Below are positions 43,292 to 52,997 of a stretch of 64,000 nt of DNA, piece by piece (positions within the stretch are counted from its first letter, which is position 1; each line of letters starts with the position of its first letter). The position numbers and the translations under genes are program-made. The notes under the pieces are model-generated. The model was not told the origin of the DNA. It did not search any database and was given only the letters and a program-made list of their open reading frames with translations. Source of the stretch: Fumia sp045615345 (GTDB lineage Bacteria > Bacillota > Clostridia > Oscillospirales > Ruminococcaceae); the NCBI GenBank assembly GCA_045615345.1, contig JAZLER010000020.1:61562-125561 (forward strand). Direction: 5' to 3'.

Positions 43292-45367
43292 ATGTCGAAA
43301 CTCGTAATCGTAGAGTCACCTGCAAAGGCTAAAACGATAAAAAAATACCTCGGCAAAAATTACGATGTAATTGCTTCAATGGGACATGTCAGAGATCTCC
43401 CCAAAAGTACTTTGGGTGTTGATGTAGAAAATGATTTTGCCCCTAAATATACAAATATCCGTACACAGTCAGCGACTATCAAAAAGCTTAAAGAAGCTGC
43501 AAAAGGTTGCGATAAAGTTTATCTCGCAACTGACCCTGATAGGGAAGGCGAAGCTATTTCATGGCATCTTGCAACTCTTTTAAAACTTGATGTTTCGGAT
43601 AAAAACCGCATAACTTTTAACGAGATTACAAAATCAGGTGTCAAAGAAGGTATGGCAAACCCCAGAAAGATTGATTTAAGTCTTTTTGATGCACAGCAGG
43701 CGCGCAGGGTTTTAGACCGTATCGTGGGTTATAAGTTAAGTCCGTTCCTCTGGAAAAAAATCGCTCCCGGGCTCAGTGCGGGACGCGTGCAGTCTGTTGC
43801 TGTGCGTATTATTGTAGACAGAGAAAATGAGATAAGAAACTTTATCCCCGAAGAATACTGGAGCATAGATGCTTCCCTTGTTGCCGAGTCATCAAAGAAA
43901 GCTTTTTCCTCCAAGTTTTACGGAAAAGGCGATAAGAAAATAAATCTTAAAACAAAAGAAGAAACCGATAAAATTCTGTCAGCAATAGATGGTGCTGAAT
44001 TTAAGGTAGCTGATATCAAAAAAGGCGTGCGCAAAAAATCCCCTGCACCTCCTTTTACCACTTCTACTATGCAGCAGGAAGCTTCAAGAAAATTAGGGTT
44101 CCAGTCAAGAAGAACTATGAAAGCAGCACAGGAGCTTTACGAAGGTGTTGAAATCCCGAAACTCGGTGCGGTCGGTCTTATCACTTATATGAGAACCGAC
44201 TCTTTGAGAATTTCAAACGAAGCAAGAGATGCGGCTACTCAGTTTATATCGGAAAAATATGGTAAGGATTACCTCCCCGAAAGTCCGAGATATTACAAAT
44301 CCAAAAATAATGCACAGGATGCTCACGAGGCTATCCGTCCTACTATGCCCTCGCTTACTCCTTTGCAGGTTAAAGAGTCTCTTACTTCTGACCAGTATAA
44401 GCTTTATAAACTTGTCTGGGAACGCTTCATTGCAAGCCAGATGGCAAACGCTGAGTATGATACAGTTTCTGCTGATATCGATGCAAACGGTTATACCTTC
44501 AAATCCTCAGGATTTACCGTGAAATTTGATGGTTTTACCGCTCTTTACATCGAAGGCAAGGATGAAGAGGAAGAAAAGGCTTCTGCTTTGCCGAAACTTG
44601 CAAAAGGAGATTCTCTGAAGGTAAAATCCCTTGAAGGAAAACAGCATTTTACTGAACCTCCTGCGCGTTTTACCGAAGCATCACTCATTAAAATTTTAGA
44701 AGAAAACGGAATTGGCCGTCCTTCTACCTATTCACCCACTATTACAACAATTCTTGCGCGCAACTATATCGAGCGAGAGGGTAAACAGTTAAAACCTACA
44801 AGTCTTGGCGAAATTACAACTCAGCTTATGAAAGAGCAGTTTGCATCTGTTGTTGACGAAAAATTCACAGCACAAATGGAAAATAATCTTGACCTTATTG
44901 AGGAAGGCAAGAAACCCTGGGTTTCTGTAATCAGTGAGTTTTACGATGATTTTGCAAAAACTTTGAAAACTGCCGAAGAAAATATGCAGGGTACACATAT
45001 GAAAGTTCCCGATGAGGAAACTGATGTAGTTTGCGAAAAATGTGGCAGAAATATGGTTATCAAAAGCGGAAGATTTGGTAAATTCCTCGCTTGTCCGGGA
45101 TTTCCCGAATGTCGTAACACCAAGAAAATTGTTGTTGAAACCAAAGGTGAATGTCCCTTGTGTGGTGGCAAAATTTTAGAGAAAAAATCAAAGAAGGGCA
45201 AAAAGTTCTTTGGCTGTGAACATAATCCAAAATGTTCTTTCCTTTCCTGGGATATGCCGACAGATGAAAAATGTCCTGAATGTAATAAGAGCCTTCTTAA
45301 AAAAGAGGGTAGAGGCGCTAAAATTTATTGCTCAAATCCCGATTGCAGTTATGAACGCAAGAAATAA
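43292..45367 (+). CDS. topA: DNA topoisomerase I
   Basis: A 691-residue type IA topoisomerase: Toprim domain at the start (KLVIVESPAKAKTIKKYLG and ATDPDREGEAISWHL), active-site tyrosine in GLITYMRTDS (about residue 296), and three C-terminal zinc ribbons of the CxxC type (from about 588: CEKCGRN, CPLCGGK, CPECNKS). It relaxes negative supercoils. The order dprA-topA-trmFO is common in Firmicutes. Confidence 0.98.
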   Translation: MSKLVIVESPAKAKTIKKYLGKNYDVIASMGHVRDLPKSTLGVDVENDFAPKYTNIRTQSATIKKLKEAAKGCDKVYLATDPDREGEAISWHLATLLKLDVSDKNRITFNEITKSGVKEGMANPRKIDLSLFDAQQARRVLDRIVGYKLSPFLWKKIAPGLSAGRVQSVAVRIIVDRENEIRNFIPEEYWSIDASLVAESSKKAFSSKFYGKGDKKINLKTKEETDKILSAIDGAEFKVADIKKGVRKKSPAPPFTTSTMQQEASRKLGFQSRRTMKAAQELYEGVEIPKLGAVGLITYMRTDSLRISNEARDAATQFISEKYGKDYLPESPRYYKSKNNAQDAHEAIRPTMPSLTPLQVKESLTSDQYKLYKLVWERFIASQMANAEYDTVSADIDANGYTFKSSGFTVKFDGFTALYIEGKDEEEEKASALPKLAKGDSLKVKSLEGKQHFTEPPARFTEASLIKILEENGIGRPSTYSPTITTILARNYIEREGKQLKPTSLGEITTQLMKEQFASVVDEKFTAQMENNLDLIEEGKKPWVSVISEFYDDFAKTLKTAEENMQGTHMKVPDEETDVVCEKCGRNMVIKSGRFGKFLACPGFPECRNTKKIVVETKGECPLCGGKILEKKSKKGKKFFGCEHNPKCSFLSWDMPTDEKCPECNKSLLKKEGRGAKIYCSNPDCSYERKK

Positions 45368-45376
45368 AGGAGTTTT

Positions 45377-46690
45377 ATGAAAGCAACCGTTATCGGTGCA
45401 GGTCTTGCAGGCTGTGAGGCGGCAAATGTACTTGCATCTTATGGAATAAATGTTGACCTTTACGAACAAAAACCGCAGTATTATTCTCCTGCGCACAAGT
45501 ATGAAGGATTTTCCGAGCTTGTATGCTCGAATTCACTTAAGGCATCACGCCTTGAGTCAGCATCGGGTATGCTCAAGGAAGAAATGAGGATGCTTGGGTC
45601 CCTTATATTAGAATGTGCGGAGAAAACTTCGGTTGCGGCAGGCGGTGCTTTGGCCGTTGACCGTGAAAAGTTTTCTGACTTGGTCACAAAAAAGATAAAA
45701 GAAAATCCGCTTATAAATGTTATAGGAAAAAGAGTTGATAAAATTGATTTTGACTCTCCCGTGATTATTGCAACGGGTCCGCTGACTTCGGATGCACTTG
45801 CCGAAGAAATCTTATCGCTTACGGGAAGTGAGCACTTAAGCTTTTACGATGCGGCAGCGCCTATTATAACAGCAGAGAGTATTGATATGAATATCGCCTT
45901 TGCAGCTTCAAGATACGACAGAGGTGATGACGATTATATCAATTGCCCTATGAACAAGGAAGAGTATGAAACTTTCCTTGAAGCTTTGACATCTGCCGAA
46001 AGCGTACCTTTAAAAGAGTTTGAAAAAGAACATTTTAAAGTTTATGAAGGCTGTATGCCGATTGAGGTTATGGCAAAAAGAGGTTCCGATACCATAAGAT
46101 TCGGTCCCTTGAAACCGGTAGGCCTCAGGGACCCGAGAACAGGGCACCGCCCATGGGCTGTTGTACAGCTCAGGAAAGAAAACAGTGACGGCACTCTTTA
46201 TAACATAGTAGGTTTTCAGACAAACTTAAAATTTGGTGAACAAAAACGCGTTTTTTCAATGATTCCGTCACTTGAAAATGCTGAGTTTGTGCGTTATGGT
46301 GTTATGCACCGTAATACATTTTTAGATTCACCGAGATGTCTTAACAGATATTTTCAGATGATAAAAAACCCGTCAGTCTGGTTTGCAGGGCAAATTACAG
46401 GCGTTGAAGGGTATATGGAGTCTGCGGCAAGCGGACTTATCGCAGGACATAATCTTGCGAGAAATATAAAAGGATTAAAGCTTATCGTTCTTCCGAAGGA
46501 AACAATGCTTGGTGCTTTAAGTGACCATATAAGCGATGTTACCAAAACGGATTTTCAGCCGATGGGCAGCAATATGGGAGTTTTACCTCCGTTAGCTGAA
46601 TGCATAAAAGATAAAAAAGAAAGATACAGTGTGCTTGCAAATCGTGGTGTTGATGAGCTTAAAAAAGTTTTAACAGAAATTGGGTTTTAA
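45377..46690 (+). CDS. trmFO: Folate-dependent tRNA (uracil-54-C5)-methyltransferase
   Basis: A 437-residue flavoprotein with the FAD loop VIGAGLAGCEAANVLAS, the family segments ELVCSNSLKA, PIEVMAKRG and GLRDPRTGHRPWAVVQLR, and a C-terminal GLIAGHNLAR. It makes ribothymidine at tRNA position 54 using methylenetetrahydrofolate, FADH2 and NAD(P)H. It starts 9 nt after topA, with AAAGGAG as the ribosome binding site. Confidence 0.97.
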   Translation: MKATVIGAGLAGCEAANVLASYGINVDLYEQKPQYYSPAHKYEGFSELVCSNSLKASRLESASGMLKEEMRMLGSLILECAEKTSVAAGGALAVDREKFSDLVTKKIKENPLINVIGKRVDKIDFDSPVIIATGPLTSDALAEEILSLTGSEHLSFYDAAAPIITAESIDMNIAFAASRYDRGDDDYINCPMNKEEYETFLEALTSAESVPLKEFEKEHFKVYEGCMPIEVMAKRGSDTIRFGPLKPVGLRDPRTGHRPWAVVQLRKENSDGTLYNIVGFQTNLKFGEQKRVFSMIPSLENAEFVRYGVMHRNTFLDSPRCLNRYFQMIKNPSVWFAGQITGVEGYMESAASGLIAGHNLARNIKGLKLIVLPKETMLGALSDHISDVTKTDFQPMGSNMGVLPPLAECIKDKKERYSVLANRGVDELKKVLTEIGF

Positions 46691-46714
46691 ACAATAAAGG
46701 GTATGGTGACGACT

Positions 46715-47722
46715 ATGAAAATTATCGTAGACGGCTTTGGCGGAGATAATGCTCCGTTAGCGGTACTTAAAGGTTCTGAAATGGCTGTAAAAGAGTATGG
46801 AGTTGAGCTTGTTATCACAGGCGATGAGGAAAAACTTAAAACTACAGCTGCTGAAAATGATATTTCACTCGACAATATTACGATTGTTCACGCTCCTGAT
46901 ATAATTACTATGGAGGATGATCCTTTTACTATCTTAAAGGAAAAATCCGAATGTTCAATGGCAAAGGCTTTCACTTTACTTAAAGAAGGCGAAGGCGATG
47001 CTTTTGTAAGTGCTGGAAGTACAGGCGCTATTGTTATCGGTGCCAATTTTATGGTTAAAAGAATCAAGGGAGTAAAACGCGCAGCGCTTGCAACCGTTGT
47101 TCCTGCAATAAACGGCTATTATATGCTGATGGACTCGGGCGCAAACCTTGACTGCAAGCCTGAAACTCTTACAAGTTTTGGTATTATGGGCAGCATTTAT
47201 ATGCAGAAAGTTATGGGTATTGAATCTCCCAAAGTCGGACTTGTGAATGTGGGTACAGAGGATACAAAAGGTGGCGAACTTCAGCAGGGCGCGTTTGCAC
47301 TTCTGAAAGAAGCACCTGTAAACTTTGTCGGAAATATTGAAGCAAGGGATATCCCTGCAGGTATTGTTGATGTAGCAGTTGCTGACGGATTTACAGGTAA
47401 TGTTATCTTAAAACTTACAGAAGGTCTTGCTTCTATGTTTGCAAAGAAAATTAAAGGTATGTTTTTAGACGGCTTAACCGGAAGAGTTTCGGCAGTTATG
47501 ATGGCTAAAAAACTCAGAAACTTTAAAAAATCCATGGACTATACAGAACAGGGTGGTGCACCTTTGCTCGGTGTGAGAAAACCTGTTATCAAAGCGCACG
47601 GAAGCTCCAATCCCAAGGCATTCAAGAATGCTATCGGTCAGGCAATTAAATTTGCAAACCAGGGGCTTATTGAAGAAATTGAAGCGACTATGTCAAAGTT
47701 AAAGCAGACAGATGAAGAATAG
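46715..47722 (+). CDS. plsX: Phosphate acyltransferase PlsX
   Basis: A 335-residue PlsX: MKIIVDGFGGDNAPLAVLKG at the start, FVSAGSTGAIVIGA, and a C-terminal GVRKPVIKAHGSSNPKAFKNAI. It converts acyl-ACP and phosphate to acyl-phosphate, the donor for PlsY in phospholipid synthesis. ATG 46715 gives the family N-terminus and sits 6 nt after GGTG; the ORF start at 46703 is less likely. The gene is followed directly by rnc; acpP, often found between them, is missing here. Confidence 0.95.
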   Translation: MKIIVDGFGGDNAPLAVLKGSEMAVKEYGVELVITGDEEKLKTTAAENDISLDNITIVHAPDIITMEDDPFTILKEKSECSMAKAFTLLKEGEGDAFVSAGSTGAIVIGANFMVKRIKGVKRAALATVVPAINGYYMLMDSGANLDCKPETLTSFGIMGSIYMQKVMGIESPKVGLVNVGTEDTKGGELQQGAFALLKEAPVNFVGNIEARDIPAGIVDVAVADGFTGNVILKLTEGLASMFAKKIKGMFLDGLTGRVSAVMMAKKLRNFKKSMDYTEQGGAPLLGVRKPVIKAHGSSNPKAFKNAIGQAIKFANQGLIEEIEATMSKLKQTDEE

Positions 47723-47737
47723 AAGGAAGGTAATTTC

Positions 47738-48415
47738 TTGAAACTTGAAGAAAAAATCGGATATCAATTTCAGGATAAGAAACTGCTTGAACGGGCAATT
47801 ACACATTCTTCTTATGCAAATGAAGGCAAGAAAAACGGCAAAAACAACGAACGCCTTGAGTTTTTAGGTGATTCGGTGTTGTCACTTGTAGTTGCAAAGC
47901 ACTTGTTTTTAAGATATAAAGATATTCCTGAAGGTGAGCTTACAAAACTCAGGGCAAACCTTGTATGCGAAAGAGCGCTTGATGAATTTGCGAAAAAAAT
48001 CGACCTTGGAAGTTATCTTTTACTCGGTAAAGGTGAGGAAATGACAGGAGGAAGAAAACGCCCGTCAATTCTTTCCGATGCTTTTGAAGCGGTGATTGCC
48101 GCAATTTATCTTGACGGTGGATTTGAAGAAGCTGAAAGGTTTGTTTTAAGCTTTATTCCCAAAGAACTTGATGTGAAAAGTACAAACAAGCTTGCTGATT
48201 ATAAAACGGCACTTCAGGAAATAATTCAGCAAAACCGTGAAGAAAAAATCGAGTATGTGATGGTTTCGGAAAAAGGTCCTGACCACGCTAAAATTTTTAC
48301 TTTTGAAGTTATGCTTAACTCGAATGTGATAGGTAAAGGCGAGGGAAGCAGCAAAAAACAGGCGGAACAGAATGCCGCAAGAGAAGCTTTAAAGCTTATG
48401 GGGTACGATTTTTAG
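47738..48415 (+). CDS. rnc: Ribonuclease III
   Basis: A 225-residue RNase III: catalytic domain with the signature NERLEFLGDSVLSL (about 35-48) and DAFEAVIAAIYLDGG, and a C-terminal double-stranded RNA-binding domain (DYKTALQEIIQQ to KKQAEQNAAREAL). It cuts double-stranded RNA in rRNA maturation and mRNA decay. It starts TTG 47738, with GGAAGG upstream. The order plsX-rnc-smc-ftsY is classical for Firmicutes. Confidence 0.97.
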   Translation: MKLEEKIGYQFQDKKLLERAITHSSYANEGKKNGKNNERLEFLGDSVLSLVVAKHLFLRYKDIPEGELTKLRANLVCERALDEFAKKIDLGSYLLLGKGEEMTGGRKRPSILSDAFEAVIAAIYLDGGFEEAERFVLSFIPKELDVKSTNKLADYKTALQEIIQQNREEKIEYVMVSEKGPDHAKIFTFEVMLNSNVIGKGEGSSKKQAEQNAAREALKLMGYDF

Positions 48416-48425
48416 GAGGAGTTTT

Positions 48426-49391
48426 ATGAGTCACAGCAACATTGCAATTTTCATTCCCCACTTAGGGTGTCCCAATAATTGTAGTTTTTGTGACCAGAAA
48501 ACTATCTCGGGCGAGGTAAAAAAGGTTACGCCTGAAGATGTGAGCGAGATATTAAAGGAAGCTTTTACTCATAATTTAGACAGTAAAGATACTGAAATTG
48601 CCTTTTTCGGCGGTAGTTTTACCTGCCTTCCGACAGAAGAAATGATGGCGTTTTTAAAAGTGGCATATCCGTATGTAAAGGAAGGTAAAGCAAAAGGTAT
48701 CAGAATTTCGACAAGACCCGATGGTATTACCCGTGATGTGCTTGAAATTTTAAAATACTATGGTGTTACCGCGATTGAACTCGGTGCGCAGAGTTTAGAC
48801 GATGATGTTTTGCGTTTAAACCGCAGAGGTCATACCGGTGAGGATGTAAGACGGGCATCGATACTTATAAAAGAATATGGATTTTCTTTAGGGCTTCAGC
48901 TTATGACAGGTCTTTATGGAGATCGTAAAGAAAGTCTGTATAAATCAGCAAGAGGGGTAATCCTTATAAAGCCCGATACTGTAAGGATATATCCAACTGT
49001 TGTAATCAAAGGTACTTATCTTGATACTTTAAGACTGAAAGGGATTTTTTCACCGATTTCTGTTGAACCTTCCGCTCAAATCTGCGCTAATCTTATAAAG
49101 AAGTTTGAGAAAAACGGTATCAGGGTTATAAGGGTGGGACTCCACGCCTCAGAAACACTTGAAGAGAAAATCACAGGTGGTGCTTATCACCCTGCATTCA
49201 GGGAAATTTGCGAAAGTATTATAAAAAGAGATTACCTTTTAAAAGAATTTGAAAAATACGAAAAAGGCTCCGAAGTTACAGTATATGTACCGCAAAACGA
49301 GGTTTCCGTGACAGTCGGACATAAGAAAAGCAATATAATCTGGGCTGAGAAGCTTGGGTACAAGCTCATAGTAAAGCCCATAAATAAATAG
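48426..49391 (+). CDS. Elp3-like radical SAM protein
   Basis: A 321-residue radical SAM enzyme with the cluster motif GCPNNCSFC (Cys15, 19, 22), FFGGSFTCLP, STRPDGI and the stretch ELGAQSLDDDVLRLNRRGHTGEDV that recalls the Elp3 family, but with no acetyltransferase domain. Members of this type lie between rnc and smc in many Clostridia. The substrate is unknown; an RNA modification role is a fair guess. AGGAGG precedes the ATG. Confidence 0.88.
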   Translation: MSHSNIAIFIPHLGCPNNCSFCDQKTISGEVKKVTPEDVSEILKEAFTHNLDSKDTEIAFFGGSFTCLPTEEMMAFLKVAYPYVKEGKAKGIRISTRPDGITRDVLEILKYYGVTAIELGAQSLDDDVLRLNRRGHTGEDVRRASILIKEYGFSLGLQLMTGLYGDRKESLYKSARGVILIKPDTVRIYPTVVIKGTYLDTLRLKGIFSPISVEPSAQICANLIKKFEKNGIRVIRVGLHASETLEEKITGGAYHPAFREICESIIKRDYLLKEFEKYEKGSEVTVYVPQNEVSVTVGHKKSNIIWAEKLGYKLIVKPINK

Positions 49392-49408
49392 AAAGGAAAG
49401 ACAAAAGA

Positions 49409-52400
49409 ATGCGTTTAAGGTCACTTGAGATACAAGGATTTAAATCTTTCCCCGATAAAACAAAGATAAACTTCAATCAAGGTATGACAGCTGTTGTCGG
49501 CCCTAACGGAAGTGGTAAAAGTAATATTAGTGACGCTATGCGTTGGGTTATGGGTGAACAGTCCACCAAAACCTTGCGTGGCGGAAAGATGGAAGACGTA
49601 ATTTTTGCAGGTACAGCTGCAAGAAAACCTCAGGGTGCTGCTACTGTTTCCCTTACCTTTGACAACAGGGGAAGAGAACTTTCAGTCGAAAATGACGAGG
49701 TTACAGTTACAAGAAAATATTACCGTTCAGGCGACAGCGAATACCTTATAAACGGCGAACAGGTGCGCTTAAAAGATGTAAATGAACTGTTTATGGATAC
49801 AGGTCTTGGTAAAGACGGTTATTCAATGATAGGTCAGGGTAAAATCGCAGAAATTGTCGGCGCTAAAAGTAAAGAACGCCGTGAGATTTTTGAAGAGGCT
49901 GCAGGTATTTCCAAATATCGTTACCGCAAAGCTGAAGCTGAAAGAAAACTTGCTCAGGCACAGGAAAATTTATTAAGACTTTACGATATTTTAGGCGAAC
50001 TCGAAGGACGAGTTGAACCTTTGCGTATCCAGTCAGAAAAAGCGGCTCAGTTTATCGAGCTTGCCGACAGAAGAAAATCCCTTGAAGTGTCATTATGGCT
50101 TAAAACACTTGATAAATATAAAGATGCTTTGAAGGCAAGAGAGAATAAATATCTTATTGCAAAAGGCGATGAAGAACGCCTTGTTCTTGAAATCGAAGCT
50201 ATCGAAGAAAAGATAACAAACGCTTATGAGGAAATGAAAGACTGTCTTATCAAAAGCGAAGAGTATCAGAATATCAAGACAAATCTTCAAAACAGAATTG
50301 CTGAGCTTAAATCCGAAATTGCGGTAAAGCAAAACGATATTGAGCATAACGAGGAAAATATTGCCCGTGTTGAAGAGGAATTAAGACGCCAGAAAGAATC
50401 AGACGAGCAGGCGGAAACTGAAATCAATGAGAAAAAAGCCCGAGTTGAAAGTATTAAGGAAGAACTTAAAACCCTCACTGAAGACAGAGAAAAACGCCAG
50501 CAGGAACTTACTTCCCTTACCAAAAAAGGCGATGATTTTGATACTCGTTTACAGGCTTTAAATGACGAGGGCAACAGGATTGTCCTTGATTTGTCCCGTT
50601 TTTCAATGACAGTATTGAATCTTGAAAACTTCAAAGCTGATGAGCTTTCCCGTATGCAGGCGGTTAAAGAAGAAATGATGTCGCTTGCATCACAGGTTGA
50701 ATCCGAAAAAGAAACAATCGAGGAACTCAAGGGCCTTATTGCGGAAATTGAAGACAAAAAAGAATCAATAAACAACACAATTTCAGGTATTACCTTAAAA
50801 CTTGATGCCCGTCAGAGCAAATACGAAGAAAGTAAAGCTTCCTTTGAAAAAATCGACCTTTCTGTTAAAGAAAAACTCCAGAAAGCAAAGCTGCTTACTG
50901 ACCTTGAAGAAAACCTTGAAGGTTTTGCGTTCAGTGTAAAAACTGTTATGAAAGCCGCAAAAGATGGTGTTTTAAGAGGTGTACACGGAACAGTTGCACA
51001 GCTTATTGATGTTAAAAAAGAGTACTCCGTTGCGGTTGAAACTGCTTTGGGTGGTGCTTTACAGGAAGTTGTTGTAAACGATGAAGCAGTAGCTAAAGCT
51101 TCTATCCGTTTGCTTTCCGAGAAAAAAGCAGGGCGAGCTACATTTTTACCCCTTACTTCGGTAAAAGGAAATATTCTGGATGTAGCGGGGCTTGACAACT
51201 ATGCAGGTTATGTGGCTTTGGCTTCCGAGCTTGTAAAATACGATGACAAGTATGAAAATATTGTGCGTTTCCTTCTGGGGCGCATTGTGGTGGTTGATGA
51301 CCTCGATACTGCTATTGCTATTTCCAAAAAGTACGGCTACAAGTTTAAAATCGTGACCCTTGATGGTCAGCAGGTTAATGCCGGTGGTAGCTTTACCGGT
51401 GGTTCTGCAACTAAAAATCAGGGTATCTTAAGCCGTAAAAACGAAGCCGAACAGTTAAAAGAAGAAGCAAAACGCTTGGAAGAAGAAAAAGCTATTCAGG
51501 AGTTTAAACTTAACGAACTTGCAGAGCAGATTAAATCGTTGCAGGCAACCCGTGAGGGCGCAAATTCCGAAATGATAGTTGCAAACGAAGATTATTTGCG
51601 TTTTTCAGGTGATTTACAGCATCATAATCAGAACCTTTCTCAGCTTTTTGCACGAAATATTCTGCTTGAAGGACAGCTTGAAGAAAGCGAAAAGAAAATC
51701 ACAAAAGCAGAAAGTGATATTGTTGATGCTAAGGAAAATACCGAAAAACTTACCATAAGACAGAACGAACTCAAAGAAGAACTCAGTGAGTTTGCAGGAA
51801 GTCAGGGCGACCTTACCAAAGAACGCGAAGAGCTTTCCGAAATTTTAAGTCAGCTCGGACTCCGTGAAATAGAACTTCATAAAGATACCGAAAATCTTTT
51901 GCTTATGATTACAGAGCTTTCGGGTAGAAAGCTTAAATCCGATGAGGAAAAGGCTTCACTCGAAGCGCAGAAAAAAGGTTATCTTGACACTATTGAAAGC
52001 CTTAAAGCCGAAGTTTCAGAAAAAGAGGCTGAGGGTGTAACCTTTACAGCACAGATTGAAGAATACGAGCAGAAGATAAAAGATGTTTTGGAAAAACGCA
52101 CTCAAATTGAGGGCGAAACCACAAAACTCCGTGCTGAGGAAAAAGAAGTTTCCGCTAAAAAAGAAGCGGCAGCAGGTGAGCTTGCACGACTTGAAGAACA
52201 GAAACTTTCCGCACAGAAAGATTATGACAACATTATCTCAAGACTCTGGGAAGATTACGAACTTACAAGAAGTGAAGCTTCAGAAATTGCTGTTGAAATT
52301 GAGGATACAAATGCCGCACAAAAGGAACTTAATTCTGTTAAGAACAAGATTAAGTCTTTAGGAACTGTAAACCTCTCTGCTATTGAGGAATATAAGGAAG

Positions 52401-52981
52401 TTTCCGAGCGTTATGCATTCTTAAAAGAACAGGTAAGCGATGCTTCCCGTTCAAAAGATGAGCTTACACGCTTGATTTCAGCACTTACAAAAGAAATGGA
52501 AGCAATCTTTACAGAAAGTTTTGCGAAAATCAATGACCATTTCGGAAGAATTTTCGTGGAACTTTTTGGCGGAGGAAGAGCGAGCCTTTCGCTCAGCGAC
52601 CCTGAAGATATCTTAGAGTCAGGCATTGATATCAATGTTCAGCCTCCCGGAAAGATTATCAAAAACTTAGCATCCCTTTCGGGTGGCGAGCAGTCATTTG
52701 TTGCGATTGCAATTTACTTTGCTATTTTAAAAGTCCGCCCGTCACCTTTCTGTGTGCTTGACGAAATTGAAGCAGCACTTGACGATGTAAATGTAACAAA
52801 ATATGCAAGCTATTTGAGAATGCTCAGCGATAAAACACAGTTTATTATGATTACCCACCGCCGAGGTACTATGGAAGAAGCTGATATGCTTTATGGCGTA
52901 ACAATGCAGGAAGAAGGCGTATCCAAGCTTTTAGACCTGAAAGTTTCGGAAATTGAGGGTAAACTCGGTATGACTAAATAA
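49409..52981 (+). CDS. smc: Chromosome segregation protein SMC
   Basis: A 1190-residue SMC: N-terminal Walker A (VVGPNGSGKSNISDAMRWVMGEQ), a long coiled coil (about 170-500), hinge (about 505-665, with a Gly-rich VNAGGSFTGGS), returning coiled coil (about 670-1010), ABC signature LSGGEQSFVAIAI and Walker B VLDEIEAALDD near the end. It forms the condensin complex with ScpA and ScpB and organises replicated origins. It lies directly before ftsY. Confidence 0.98.
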   Translation: MRLRSLEIQGFKSFPDKTKINFNQGMTAVVGPNGSGKSNISDAMRWVMGEQSTKTLRGGKMEDVIFAGTAARKPQGAATVSLTFDNRGRELSVENDEVTVTRKYYRSGDSEYLINGEQVRLKDVNELFMDTGLGKDGYSMIGQGKIAEIVGAKSKERREIFEEAAGISKYRYRKAEAERKLAQAQENLLRLYDILGELEGRVEPLRIQSEKAAQFIELADRRKSLEVSLWLKTLDKYKDALKARENKYLIAKGDEERLVLEIEAIEEKITNAYEEMKDCLIKSEEYQNIKTNLQNRIAELKSEIAVKQNDIEHNEENIARVEEELRRQKESDEQAETEINEKKARVESIKEELKTLTEDREKRQQELTSLTKKGDDFDTRLQALNDEGNRIVLDLSRFSMTVLNLENFKADELSRMQAVKEEMMSLASQVESEKETIEELKGLIAEIEDKKESINNTISGITLKLDARQSKYEESKASFEKIDLSVKEKLQKAKLLTDLEENLEGFAFSVKTVMKAAKDGVLRGVHGTVAQLIDVKKEYSVAVETALGGALQEVVVNDEAVAKASIRLLSEKKAGRATFLPLTSVKGNILDVAGLDNYAGYVALASELVKYDDKYENIVRFLLGRIVVVDDLDTAIAISKKYGYKFKIVTLDGQQVNAGGSFTGGSATKNQGILSRKNEAEQLKEEAKRLEEEKAIQEFKLNELAEQIKSLQATREGANSEMIVANEDYLRFSGDLQHHNQNLSQLFARNILLEGQLEESEKKITKAESDIVDAKENTEKLTIRQNELKEELSEFAGSQGDLTKEREELSEILSQLGLREIELHKDTENLLLMITELSGRKLKSDEEKASLEAQKKGYLDTIESLKAEVSEKEAEGVTFTAQIEEYEQKIKDVLEKRTQIEGETTKLRAEEKEVSAKKEAAAGELARLEEQKLSAQKDYDNIISRLWEDYELTRSEASEIAVEIEDTNAAQKELNSVKNKIKSLGTVNLSAIEEYKEVSERYAFLKEQVSDASRSKDELTRLISALTKEMEAIFTESFAKINDHFGRIFVELFGGGRASLSLSDPEDILESGIDINVQPPGKIIKNLASLSGGEQSFVAIAIYFAILKVRPSPFCVLDEIEAALDDVNVTKYASYLRMLSDKTQFIMITHRRGTMEEADMLYGVTMQEEGVSKLLDLKVSEIEGKLGMTK

Positions 52982-52997
52982 GGAAAAGTGAGTGTAA

